NCBI RefSeq assembly: GCF_025291715.1
Contig: NZ_JAMBIZ010000015.1
Location: 1-64,000 of the forward strand
Origin: Metasolibacillus sp.
GTDB lineage: Bacteria; Bacillota; Bacilli; Bacillales_A; Planococcaceae
Direction of reading: 5' to 3'
DNA: 64,000 nt
In this document: one piece after another, positions 27,151 to 35,689 of the stretch
Position numbering within the stretch: position 1 is the stretch's first letter
Layout: the number at the start of each line of letters is the position of its first letter
Notes under the pieces: generated by a model
The model's input: only the letters and a program-made list of their open reading frames with translations
Told to the model about the DNA's origin: nothing
Databases searched by the model: none
Translations under genes and position numbers: made by a program

Positions 27151-28271
27151 TTCGTTGGAATCATCACAGTAAACACGGTTTTATTATCACTTGAAGTGGC
27201 TGTAATCGTCCCACCATGCGCTTGTATAATTTCATTAGAAATTGCTAAACCAAGCCCCGCACCACCTGTTTGCGTCGACCTTGCGCTATCTAAACGATAA
27301 AACTTTTGAAATATCATCTCCAGCTTTTCAGCAGGGATTGTTTTCCCTACATTCGTAAATGAAATAAACGTCTGATTATTTTCGTTTCTAGCGCTAATTT
27401 CAATGGTGCTATTTGGATTACTATAGGCAACTGCATTTTTTAAAATATTATTAAATACCCTTGCCAATTTATCGCCATCTGCATAAATATTGATTTCATC
27501 ATCTATTTGGACAACTGCTTTTTGACCTTTCGGTGCTAGCAATGGATAAAATTCATCAGCTACTTGCAATAGCATATAATTTAAAGGAATTAGATTTTTT
27601 TCTAAAATAATAGATTGCAAATTAAATCTCGTTATTTCAAAAAACTCATTAATTAATTGCTCCAATCTATACGATTTTTCTAATGTAATCGTGACATACT
27701 TTTCCCTTTGCTCCACCGGCATATCCTTCGCCTCATCTAAAAGGCTTAAATAGCCAATAATTGATGTTAGCGGTGTTTTAATATCGTGCGCTAAATAAAC
27801 AACTAAATCATTCTTTCTCTGTTCAGCTTCTTGCGCATCTTTGGCACGCTTCTCTAATTTAGCTTTTACATTGTTTAATTGCTTTTCTAAAAAATCTAGC
27901 TCAACAGGAAGGTGAATTTCCTTCTCTGAATCCTCTGAAAGCATCATAATACCATCGCTAATTTGATTAAAATAACGAGTAAAACGAGATAGCGCAATGT
28001 AAAAAATAATAAGTAATAATATAATAAATCCTATAGCCAACCAAAAGGATTTATTTTGTTGAAACAATATGGAGTAAGCGTCTCTTGCTACATACCAATC
28101 TAATTGCAGCACATTTTCACAGAAGGCTATAAATAAATCCGCAAACGGCGCTTGTAATATTCCATCAAGCAAAACGAAGCTAATGAGATAGCCACTAATG
28201 ATGGCTATTACTAAAATAAAAATAATTTGTCCAATCATTTTCCTCTTCAGTCGGCCAAACTCACTTTTCAA
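27144..28271 (-). CDS. VanS-like sensor histidine kinase
   Basis: A 375-residue membrane kinase with two transmembrane helices (about 10-35 and 75-95) around a short extracellular loop, a HAMP-like linker, a dimerisation domain with the phosphorylated His in YLAHDIKTPLTS, and an ATPase domain with N box (NILKNAVAYS) and GAGLGLAI. The sequence around the His is very close to VanS kinases. It overlaps the regulator stop by 11 bp. The start is uncertain: TTG at 28271, or an ATG at 28238 that has GAGG only 3-4 nt upstream. What it senses is unknown; cell-wall stress is likely. Confidence 0.88.
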   Translation of the reverse strand: MKSEFGRLKRKMIGQIIFILVIAIISGYLISFVLLDGILQAPFADLFIAFCENVLQLDWYVARDAYSILFQQNKSFWLAIGFIILLLIIFYIALSRFTRYFNQISDGIMMLSEDSEKEIHLPVELDFLEKQLNNVKAKLEKRAKDAQEAEQRKNDLVVYLAHDIKTPLTSIIGYLSLLDEAKDMPVEQREKYVTITLEKSYRLEQLINEFFEITRFNLQSIILEKNLIPLNYMLLQVADEFYPLLAPKGQKAVVQIDDEINIYADGDKLARVFNNILKNAVAYSNPNSTIEISARNENNQTFISFTNVGKTIPAEKLEMIFQKFYRLDSARSTQTGGAGLGLAISNEIIQAHGGTITATSSDNKTVFTVMIPTNS

Positions 28272-28953
28272 TTGTATATCCCACTCCCCAAACCGTTTTA
28301 ATAAACTTTGGATTTTCCGCAGAATCCTTCATTTTATCTCGCAAATTTCTAATATGGACCATAATAGTATTATTGCTGTTAAAATACTTTTCTCCCCAAA
28401 CCTCCTGAAATAGCTGCTCTGAGCTAATCACCTTTCCTCTATTTAAAGATAAGTACCATAAAATAGAGAATTCAGTTGGTGTAAGAGCTAATTGCTTTTC
28501 GTTCAGAAAAACTTGACGTGTACTTTTATTTAAAACTAAGCCAGAGAAGTCTATCGTATCTTCACTATGCTTAGCGTCCTGATTATACATTGTAAACCTT
28601 CTTATTTGAGCCTTGACACGAGCGACGAGCTCCAACGGGCGAAAAGGCTTCGTAATATAATCATCTGCTCCTAGCGAAAAGCCGTTTATTTTGTCTATCT
28701 CCTCTTCTTTTGCAGTCAGCATAATAACAGGAAAAGTGTGAGCTTCTCTAATTTTTCTTAACAGCGTAAAGCCATCTATTTCGGGCATCATTACATCTAA
28801 AATGGCTAAATCAATCGTTGTGCTTTCTATAAATGCTAAAGCCTCTTTCGCATCGTAATATTTAAACACATTGTATTTTTCATTTATTAAATAAACTTCG
28901 ATTAAATCGGCAATTTCCTTTTCATCATCTAATACTAAAATATTCAAATTCAA
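28261..28953 (-). CDS. VanR-like OmpR-family response regulator
   Basis: A 230-residue two-domain regulator: receiver (D53 in LAILDVMMP, K in ITKPF) and a C-terminal winged helix (about 130-230, ending IKTVWGVGYTIEK). The start is a TTG at 28953 with GGAGAG 8 nt upstream, which gives the normal length; the longer frame from 29001 would add an unrelated leader. First gene of the regulator-kinase operon. A TATAAT box and the CTTAAG repeat precede it, which suggests autoregulation. Confidence 0.9.
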   Translation of the reverse strand: MNLNILVLDDEKEIADLIEVYLINEKYNVFKYYDAKEALAFIESTTIDLAILDVMMPEIDGFTLLRKIREAHTFPVIMLTAKEEEIDKINGFSLGADDYITKPFRPLELVARVKAQIRRFTMYNQDAKHSEDTIDFSGLVLNKSTRQVFLNEKQLALTPTEFSILWYLSLNRGKVISSEQLFQEVWGEKYFNSNNTIMVHIRNLRDKMKDSAENPKFIKTVWGVGYTIEK

Positions 28954-29002
28954 GGCTTCATCTCTCCTTACTATATTCCCTACACCGTTCCCCTTGTCCA
29001 TT

Positions 29003-29063
29003 ATTATACCTTCTGATAAATAGTACCGTATATTTCTTCTGAATATCTTAAGTTATTCTTAAG
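29003..29063 (-). promoter_or_regulatory. Promoter and CTTAAG direct repeat of the VanR/VanS-like operon
   Basis: On the minus strand a perfect TATAAT (29008-29003) lacks a good -35 hexamer. Two CTTAAG cores (29047-29052 and 29058-29063, 11 bp apart) lie upstream, where an activator would bind. The same cores precede the carboxypeptidase gene. The layout fits an OmpR-type regulator activating its own promoter. Confidence 0.6.
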
Positions 29064-29162
29064 AAAATATTGAGCACTGTGGGGCAAGGATAGAAAACCT
29101 TCTGTCACACGAAATAAAATATAAAAAGCCGTATCCATTTTGGTATTGATTAAAAATAAATA

Positions 29163-29195
29163 ACCCAATTGTTTAGGAATCCTAAACAATTGGGT
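29163..29195 (-). terminator. Terminator of topB
   Basis: Perfect 16-bp arms ACCCAATTGTTTAGGA and TCCTAAACAATTGGGT around one base, followed on the minus strand by TTATTTATTTTT. Confidence 0.88.
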
Positions 29196-29213
29196 GCATT
29201 TCATATCTACAAG

Positions 29214-31406
29214 CTATTCATCTAATTTAAGACCCTTTAATAATTCAGCAAATGCATTATTGATTGGCTCTGCTTCCTTATCCTGCTGCTTCATATATTT
29301 TTGCACAGAGCGTTTATCGACCTTACCTGAGCCTTCTTTCTTACGACGTGCTTCAAAGGCAGACAGTTTTTCACGGTAACCACATTTACATACGAAAATT
29401 TGCCCTTCACCTTCGCCACGTAGTTCAAGCTTTTTCTTACATTGTGGACAGCGTGCATTCGTCGTGCGTGAAATATTTTTACGATGACCACATTCACGAT
29501 CCTGGCAAACAAGCATTTTGCCCTTTTTACCATTGACTTCAAGCATCGGCTTGCCACAATCTGGGCAAGTTTTTGTTGAGATATTATCATGCTTGTATTT
29601 TTTATCGTTATTTTTAATATCTGTTACGATTGCTTTCGTATGCTCTTTCATTTCATTAATGAACGTGTCCTTTTGTAGCTTGCCTTTTGCAATCAATTCT
29701 AGCTTTTGCTCCCACTCGGCTGTCGTCGCTGGCGAGCGCAATTCTTCAGGTGCTAAATCAAGCAATTGGCGCCCTTTCGATGTAATGAAAATATCTTTAC
29801 CGCCACGCTTTTCAATCATAAAGGAATTGAACAGTTTATCAATAATATCCGCACGTGTCGCAACAGTGCCAAGCCCACCTGTTGATTTCAATGTGTCTGC
29901 TAAACGTTTGTCATCCGTCTCTAAATATTTTGTCGGATTTTCCATCGCCGATAATAATGTCGCCTCTGTGAAGCGCGCTGGTGGCTTTGTTTGACCGGAT
30001 GTTCCTGCGATTAAGCGCGTTTTCAGCACATCACCTTTATTAAGTCGAGGTAACAGCTGCTCCTTCACATCTTCGTTTGTTTCTTCATCATCAAAGCGAT
30101 TTTGGTAAACCTCTTTCCAGCCTGCGCTCAGCACCGTTTTACCTTTCGCAATAAATTTCTCCGCTGCAATTTCAGCCTGCACTGTTAATTGCTCGTACTC
30201 ATGTGCTGGTAATAATACTGCAAGGAAACGCTTGACAACTAAATCATAAATTTTGCGTTCCTTATCGGAAAATGCCGATAAATTGACATATGCCTCTGTT
30301 GGAATAATGGCATGGTGATCGCTGACCTTGCTATCATCGACAAATGCTTTCGTTGCTTTAATTGGCTTCGTCGCTATCTTATTTGCAATTGTGCGATAAT
30401 CGCCTACTGCGCATGCCTTTAAACGCTCTGGCAATGTACCCACAATATCCGATGAAATATAACGTGAATCTGTACGTGGATATGTCAGCACTTTATGCGA
30501 TTCATAAAGCTTTTGCATAATATTTAATGTTTCTTTAGCTGAATAACCGAACAGCTTGTTAGCATCACGCTGAAGCTCTGTTAAATCATATAACGCTGGT
30601 GCAAAGGATTTCTTTGGCTTTCGTTCCACATTGATAACCTTCGCATCTTGGCGACCTAGCGTTTTAATAATGCTGTCGATTTTTTCCTTATTAAAGCTAC
30701 GGCTATTACCATTGGCATCTTGCCATGTTAGTTTAATTGAGTCTGTTTGGGCTTCAATGCCGTAATATGTCTGTGCCTTAAAGTTTTTAATTTCATCTTC
30801 GCGTGCTGCAATCATGGCCAATGTCGGTGTTTGCACACGCCCACAATTCAACTGTGCATTATGCTTCGCTGTTAATGCGCGCGTTGCATTTAAGCCGATA
30901 TACCAATCTGCCTCAGAGCGTGCAATCGCTGCATGGTATAGGTTTTCATACTGTTTACCAGGCTTTAAATTAGCAAAGCCTTCTTTAATCGCTTTATCTG
31001 TAACAGAAGAAATCCATAGACGCTTGACAGGCTTATTAATTTTCGCCTTCGCTAAAATCCAACGCGCCACAAGCTCCCCTTCACGTCCTGCATCTGTCGC
31101 AATAATCACTTCATTGACATCACTACGGCTTAGCTGTGACTTTACCGCATTAAATTGTTTGCCTGATTGCTTAATCACTGTCAGCTTTAAACGCTCTGGC
31201 AGCATCGGTAAATCCTCTAAATTCCATGTTTTATATTTGACATCATAGCTTTCAGGGTCAGCAAGTGTTACTAAATGCCCTAAAGCCCATGTCACAATGT
31301 ATTTGTCACCTTCTAAAAACCCGTTACCCTTTTTATGACACTTCAGCACATTCGCAATATCACGTGCTACTGAAGGTTTTTCTGCTAATACTACGCTTTT
31401 TGCCAT
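29214..31406 (-). CDS. topB: DNA topoisomerase III
   Basis: Type IA topoisomerase, 730 residues. The TOPRIM domain starts VVLAEKPSVARDIA with Glu9 and the ATDAGREGELVAR acidic triad (about 102-114). The active-site Tyr is in YPRTDSRYI (about 310). Two zinc-ribbon-like segments at the C-terminus (CPDCGKPM...CQDRECGH and CPQCKKKL...CKCGYR) are usual for Bacillus TopB. It resolves recombination and replication intermediates. Single gene with its own terminator. Confidence 0.95.
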   Translation of the reverse strand: MAKSVVLAEKPSVARDIANVLKCHKKGNGFLEGDKYIVTWALGHLVTLADPESYDVKYKTWNLEDLPMLPERLKLTVIKQSGKQFNAVKSQLSRSDVNEVIIATDAGREGELVARWILAKAKINKPVKRLWISSVTDKAIKEGFANLKPGKQYENLYHAAIARSEADWYIGLNATRALTAKHNAQLNCGRVQTPTLAMIAAREDEIKNFKAQTYYGIEAQTDSIKLTWQDANGNSRSFNKEKIDSIIKTLGRQDAKVINVERKPKKSFAPALYDLTELQRDANKLFGYSAKETLNIMQKLYESHKVLTYPRTDSRYISSDIVGTLPERLKACAVGDYRTIANKIATKPIKATKAFVDDSKVSDHHAIIPTEAYVNLSAFSDKERKIYDLVVKRFLAVLLPAHEYEQLTVQAEIAAEKFIAKGKTVLSAGWKEVYQNRFDDEETNEDVKEQLLPRLNKGDVLKTRLIAGTSGQTKPPARFTEATLLSAMENPTKYLETDDKRLADTLKSTGGLGTVATRADIIDKLFNSFMIEKRGGKDIFITSKGRQLLDLAPEELRSPATTAEWEQKLELIAKGKLQKDTFINEMKEHTKAIVTDIKNNDKKYKHDNISTKTCPDCGKPMLEVNGKKGKMLVCQDRECGHRKNISRTTNARCPQCKKKLELRGEGEGQIFVCKCGYREKLSAFEARRKKEGSGKVDKRSVQKYMKQQDKEAEPINNAFAELLKGLKLDE

Positions 31407-31490
31407 TTTGACGACTTCCTTTCTGCCTCACATACTCTAACTATACCATAGCACTAGTGGAGAAGAAATTTTCAAGAGGATTGCGTTTCG

Positions 31491-32894
31491 TTAACCTTTC
31501 CTCTTGATTTGCGCATAGGCAGCGAGCGCTCTTTCTCTTGCAAATACATGATCAACGATTGGATATGGATATGTTTCACCTAAATTCACACGAACATTTT
31601 TCAAAATAGGTGCAGGTGCTTTCCACGGCTCATGTATATATTCAGCTGGGATATGTGCGAGCTCTGGCACCCATTTTTTAATATATTCGCCAGTCGCATC
31701 GAATTTTTGCCCTTGTAAAATAGGATTAAAAATGCGGAAGTATGGGGCTGCATCAATACCACATCCCGCTGACCATTGCCAACTGAGCGCATTGATTGCT
31801 ACGTCGAAATCGACGAGCGTGTCAGCAAACCACCTTTCTCCAACTTGCCATCGGATAAGCAAATGTTTTACTAAAAAAGATGCAACAATCATCCGCACCC
31901 TATTATGCATCCAACCTGTTTGCCATAGTTGACGCATACCTGCATCAACTATTGGATAACCTGTGTGTCCTTTTTGCCAATTGTCAACGACTGTACAATC
32001 TTCTTGCCACGGGAATGCTTGGAACTGTGACCGCAGTGACATTGTGGGCATTGTTGGGTAATGAGTTAGCTTATAATAGGCAAATTCACGCCATATAAGT
32101 TGCTTTTCATAAGTCACCACCGACTCGAGGTGTGCATTATTTAATATCATTTGTTGCGCCTCTTTTAGCATATACCACATTGTGCGCACACTTATTTCAC
32201 CGAATGCTAAATATGTAGACAGCATGGACGTCGCTTGTTGTGACGGGATGTCTCGCCCTTCTTTGTAATCGTAAATCTCATTTTGTAAAAAATTACGCCA
32301 CTTTTTTAGTGCACTATGCTCACCTGCTTGCCAATGTGCACGAACAGTAGTGCTCCACGCTAGAGTAGGCAGTAGTGCTAGTTGTTCGATTGTTAAAGAT
32401 GGATACAGTTCGGTTGAGTGTGCGATTTGTGTTGGAGTTTGTTTCGGCTGTTCAACTGTATAGTGCAAAAAACGCTTATAAAATGCGCTATATATTTTAT
32501 AAGTATCCCCCGTTACATTGTAAAAATCCTCGCTAGAGCGGAGCAACATATCTGAAAAATAATGAACATAGATGGAAGGATTCTCGATTTTCTCATTTCC
32601 TGTGCGGTAGTTCGTATAAATCGCTTGTGCGCCTGTCTCTTTGACAAATTGGTGAAGCACTTCACTTTTGTTGCCGCTCCGTATGGTCAATGTCAACTGT
32701 TTTGTGCTTAGTTCCTCCTTTAAAGCACACAGTGCGTCATGCAAATAACAAGCTGCAGCACTACCGCGCACAATTCTGTCGTCTTCTGAGAAAATAAAAA
32801 GAGGGATAACAACCCCTCTTTTTGCCGCAGCAATCAATGCTAAATTATCATGTAAGCGCAAATCTTTCTGAAATAACACAATTATTTTTTCCAT
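31491..32894 (-). CDS. phr: Deoxyribodipyrimidine (CPD) photolyase
   Basis: Light-driven DNA repair enzyme with FAD, 467 residues. It opens VLFQKDLRLHDNLAL (antenna-domain start). The FAD-binding region includes YKEGRDIP, WREFAYY, GYPIVDAGMRQLWQTGWMHNRVRM and the late WQWSAGCGIDAAPYFRIFNP. The start overlaps the ABC ATPase stop by 13 bp, so it is probably translated from the same message. A light-linked gene about 3 kb from the CarH-like circuit is suggestive, but no repeat of that operator type was found in front of this operon. Confidence 0.93.
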   Translation of the reverse strand: MEKIIVLFQKDLRLHDNLALIAAAKRGVVIPLFIFSEDDRIVRGSAAACYLHDALCALKEELSTKQLTLTIRSGNKSEVLHQFVKETGAQAIYTNYRTGNEKIENPSIYVHYFSDMLLRSSEDFYNVTGDTYKIYSAFYKRFLHYTVEQPKQTPTQIAHSTELYPSLTIEQLALLPTLAWSTTVRAHWQAGEHSALKKWRNFLQNEIYDYKEGRDIPSQQATSMLSTYLAFGEISVRTMWYMLKEAQQMILNNAHLESVVTYEKQLIWREFAYYKLTHYPTMPTMSLRSQFQAFPWQEDCTVVDNWQKGHTGYPIVDAGMRQLWQTGWMHNRVRMIVASFLVKHLLIRWQVGERWFADTLVDFDVAINALSWQWSAGCGIDAAPYFRIFNPILQGQKFDATGEYIKKWVPELAHIPAEYIHEPWKAPAPILKNVRVNLGETYPYPIVDHVFARERALAAYAQIKRKG

Positions 32895-33589
32895 TCATTT
32901 TCACCATTTAATACTTGTTCTGTAATGTTTTCTAATACGCCATCTGTCATTTGGAACACTTTGTCGAAATAACTAATAAGACGCGTATCATGTGTTACAA
33001 CTATTGTCGTCGTTTTATTATTTTTCGTTTCATTTTTTAATAGCTCCATTACTTCAAATGCACGATCAGAGTCAAGAGATGCTGTCGGCTCATCTGCTAA
33101 AATAATGGAAGGCTTGCTGTAGAGCGCTTTTGCGATAGCGACACGTTGGCGTTCACCTCCTGATAAGTCTGAAGGATATTTTCCGCGTAAATCATCAATC
33201 CCTAAATCTTTACATAATCGATCGACATCCTGTATAGACATATTTTCTTTCTTCACTTTATCGAGTAATTTCATCTGGTTATCAACTGTTAAAAACGGCA
33301 CTAAATTCGATGCTTGCAAAATAAAACCGATTTCCTTTAAGCGCAATTTGGAGCGTTCTTTTTCACTCAATTTAGAAATATTTTGGCCGTTAATAATAAT
33401 ATCACCTTCTGTCGGTGTTAACAGCCCTCCAACAATCGTTAAAAATGTACTTTTCCCAGAACCAGATGGGCCGATAATGGCGATGAGCTCATCGCTATTT
33501 GCTTCAAACGTAATATCTTTTAGCGCTTCTACCTTTTTATGACCACTGCCGAACGTTTTTTTTATATTTTTCAATTGTAAAACTGTCAC
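32882..33589 (-). CDS. ABC transporter ATP-binding protein (MacB/LolD-like)
   Basis: A 235-residue ATPase with Walker A GPSGSGKST, signature LSGGERQRVAIAKAL, Walker B IILADEPTASLD and switch His in VVTHDTR. The GTG start at 33589 has GGAGGG 7 nt upstream and lies 4 bp after the permease stop; an upstream TTG at 33604 has no good site. Pairs with the FtsX/MacB-type permease. The cargo is unknown; such pairs in Bacillales often give resistance to peptides or export lipids. Confidence 0.9.
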   Translation of the reverse strand: MTVLQLKNIKKTFGSGHKKVEALKDITFEANSDELIAIIGPSGSGKSTFLTIVGGLLTPTEGDIIINGQNISKLSEKERSKLRLKEIGFILQASNLVPFLTVDNQMKLLDKVKKENMSIQDVDRLCKDLGIDDLRGKYPSDLSGGERQRVAIAKALYSKPSIILADEPTASLDSDRAFEVMELLKNETKNNKTTTIVVTHDTRLISYFDKVFQMTDGVLENITEQVLNGENEWKK

Positions 33590-33593
33590 TTTC

Positions 33594-34661
33594 TTACCCT
33601 CCAATCGCTTTCAATGGGTCGATGCGGACAATCGTCCATACAGAGAATAACGCCCCTGCAATCGCAACGACTATTAAGACAGCACCATATATAATCATTT
33701 GCATAGCGTCAAATGTGACAGGTACCACAGCTGGCAAAAATACCCCTGTTAACAATGTTAGCAGCAAGCCTACTACTGTACCTATGAATGCTAAAATAGC
33801 TGTTTGTGCCATCACAGAGCGAGCTAAATAGCTATTAGAAATGCCTTGTGCTTTCATAACACCAAACATACTAATCTTTTGTACAGTTAATACATATAGG
33901 AAGATTGCAACAATAACAGAAGAAATGACGAATAAGAAATAAATCATAAAAGTTAGTGTCATATTTTGCTCTGTATAACCCGGTAAGTTTTTAACGAAAA
34001 TTTCCATTCTTACCCATTCATATGCTTTTGGTGCATCAGATGATAGTGCATCTTCATCTTTCGTAATAAGTGCATTGCGTACATTTTTATTTTCCTCTGC
34101 TCTGTCACCGTATTTAACATGTTGTAACGTCTCGATTGTCGTATACAAAACAGGTGCTGCATTAAAGCGCGCATTTTTGGTGAACCCTGTAATCGTTAAC
34201 TTCTCGTCTGATGAAGAAATAGACAGCTCATCGCCAAGTTTGAAACCGAGCTCTTCTAATGCATCACTTGCGACCACTTCATTTTCACCTTTATATAGAA
34301 CACCTTCTGTCACCTCTGGGATAAGAAAACTATCTTCTTCTATCCCAAAAATGGAGACATTTTTCTTCGTCTCATCGTTTTGGGCAATTGTACTAAACTG
34401 ACTTAAAAATGCGGTGCGCTCCATATCGAGATTCGAAAACTCTGTGCGATCAATAGCAGACTGATAAAGACTTTTATCGGCATCTTGCGACAATAAAATG
34501 GCTGTACCTCCCCACTTGTCAACAGCCTCCCTATTTAAGCTTTGCAAACCTGTCGCTAAGCCTGATAAGAAAAATACTAGGTATGCGACAAGCATTAATA
34601 CACCTGTTATTAGAAGAAACCTCAATTTATTTTTTTTAATTTCATTCCATGCTAAAAACAT
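33594..34661 (-). CDS. ABC transporter permease (FtsX/MacB family)
   Basis: A 355-residue protein with one N-terminal helix (about 15-40), a large extracellular domain (about 45-225) and three C-terminal helices (about 235-345), ending RIDPLKAIGG as in MacB/FtsX proteins. The ATG at 34661 has GGAGG 10 nt upstream; the longer frame is not supported. First gene of a three-gene unit: permease, ATPase, photolyase. Confidence 0.88.
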   Translation of the reverse strand: MFLAWNEIKKNKLRFLLITGVLMLVAYLVFFLSGLATGLQSLNREAVDKWGGTAILLSQDADKSLYQSAIDRTEFSNLDMERTAFLSQFSTIAQNDETKKNVSIFGIEEDSFLIPEVTEGVLYKGENEVVASDALEELGFKLGDELSISSSDEKLTITGFTKNARFNAAPVLYTTIETLQHVKYGDRAEENKNVRNALITKDEDALSSDAPKAYEWVRMEIFVKNLPGYTEQNMTLTFMIYFLFVISSVIVAIFLYVLTVQKISMFGVMKAQGISNSYLARSVMAQTAILAFIGTVVGLLLTLLTGVFLPAVVPVTFDAMQMIIYGAVLIVVAIAGALFSVWTIVRIDPLKAIGG

Positions 34662-34859
34662 GTAAAAAATTCCTCCCTCTATAAATGTTGATGTATCAAT
34701 GGCTCGCGCCACTTTTGAGTGTCTAAAAAATATTTTTCAACACGTACATCTATCGTTATTTTGTAATTAATGATTTTTCTTACATTTGTTTAGAGGCTCC
34801 GCTAAAGGATGAACCATAAACTAGTAATGATACTCCTAATCCAGTGTCTCCCTTTGTTT

Positions 34860-35309
34860 TTAAGAACTGTGCCGGGGTTTTGTATTTACAAATAAAGAGC
34901 CGAATACATAGCCAAAAAGGGCATGTCCTATTAACCAATAAAGCAGTGCATCAACATTCGTCACTTTCGGCGTGCGCAGTGAAAACTCTGTCGTTGGGAA
35001 AAGGCATAACCCAATAAGCACACTGCAACAAATTGTGTAGGTGATTTGCTTTTTAGCAGCATGTATTTGCATCTTCTGAAAAAATACATAAAAGCAAAAG
35101 CCGACAATAACAGAAACGATTAAATGGAACGTTACTTCAATCCACTCCGAAAATGTATATCTTTTCAAGACAGGAATATAATCTACATTTAACAACAATG
35201 TATAGACACTTTCTGCTGTCAACCATTCTACGACTTTCAAAAATAATGTCAGGACGATACCTGCTATTAAACTTGCACTTATAATGCGGAAAAGAGGTGC
35301 TTCTCGCAT
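34860..35309 (-). CDS. Four-helix membrane protein of unknown function
   Basis: A 149-residue protein with four hydrophobic segments (about 10-30, 60-82, 94-112 and 125-143), of unknown family. The ATG at 35309 is preceded by GGTGGG; a TTG five codons upstream is possible. Alone between the ABC exporter and the desaturase gene. Confidence 0.6.
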   Translation of the reverse strand: MREAPLFRIISASLIAGIVLTLFLKVVEWLTAESVYTLLLNVDYIPVLKRYTFSEWIEVTFHLIVSVIVGFCFYVFFQKMQIHAAKKQITYTICCSVLIGLCLFPTTEFSLRTPKVTNVDALLYWLIGHALFGYVFGSLFVNTKPRHSS

Positions 35310-35689
35310 TTTTCCCACCCCCAATAAATGCTCAAAATTGAAAATAATTTCTTTATACTTTATCTAATATTTGCCTTTCCCAGCAAGAGGAAGGACATCT
35401 ACCTCCTTAAAGTAATGGACGCTGTTATTTGAGCAATTGTGCCTTGCCTATTCATACACTGCGTCGCAAATAGATTAATAAATTTTACCAAAAATTTATA
35501 CAGACATTCAAAAAATCTTGTCAATGCTACTAATTTAAATTTTTCTTATGCAGTACAAATAAAGCCCCCCTGCAATCTGTGAACTATCGTGTTAAATAGC
35601 TACTTTGCTAGTTGTATTGAGCTGTAACACTATTACTAACCGTAGTAAAACACCCTCAACAAACTCTGAAACTCAAACACTAACGGTTA
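35310..35689. other. Intergenic region with no recognised element
   Basis: About 380 bp between the small membrane protein gene and the 3' end of the desaturase gene. A weak complementarity (TAACCG near 35638, CGGTTA near 35684) could end the desaturase transcript, but it is not convincing. No supported open frame or RNA gene was seen. Confidence 0.4.

Noticed and set aside
26134..28953. Vancomycin-resistance operon
   Set aside because: The regulator, kinase and carboxypeptidase are Van-like, but no D-Ala-D-Lac or D-Ala-D-Ser ligase, VanH or VanX gene is present, so resistance is not supported.
29004..29204. Minus-strand open frame of 66 codons
   Set aside because: It covers the topB terminator and the regulator promoter with its CTTAAG repeats, and resembles nothing.
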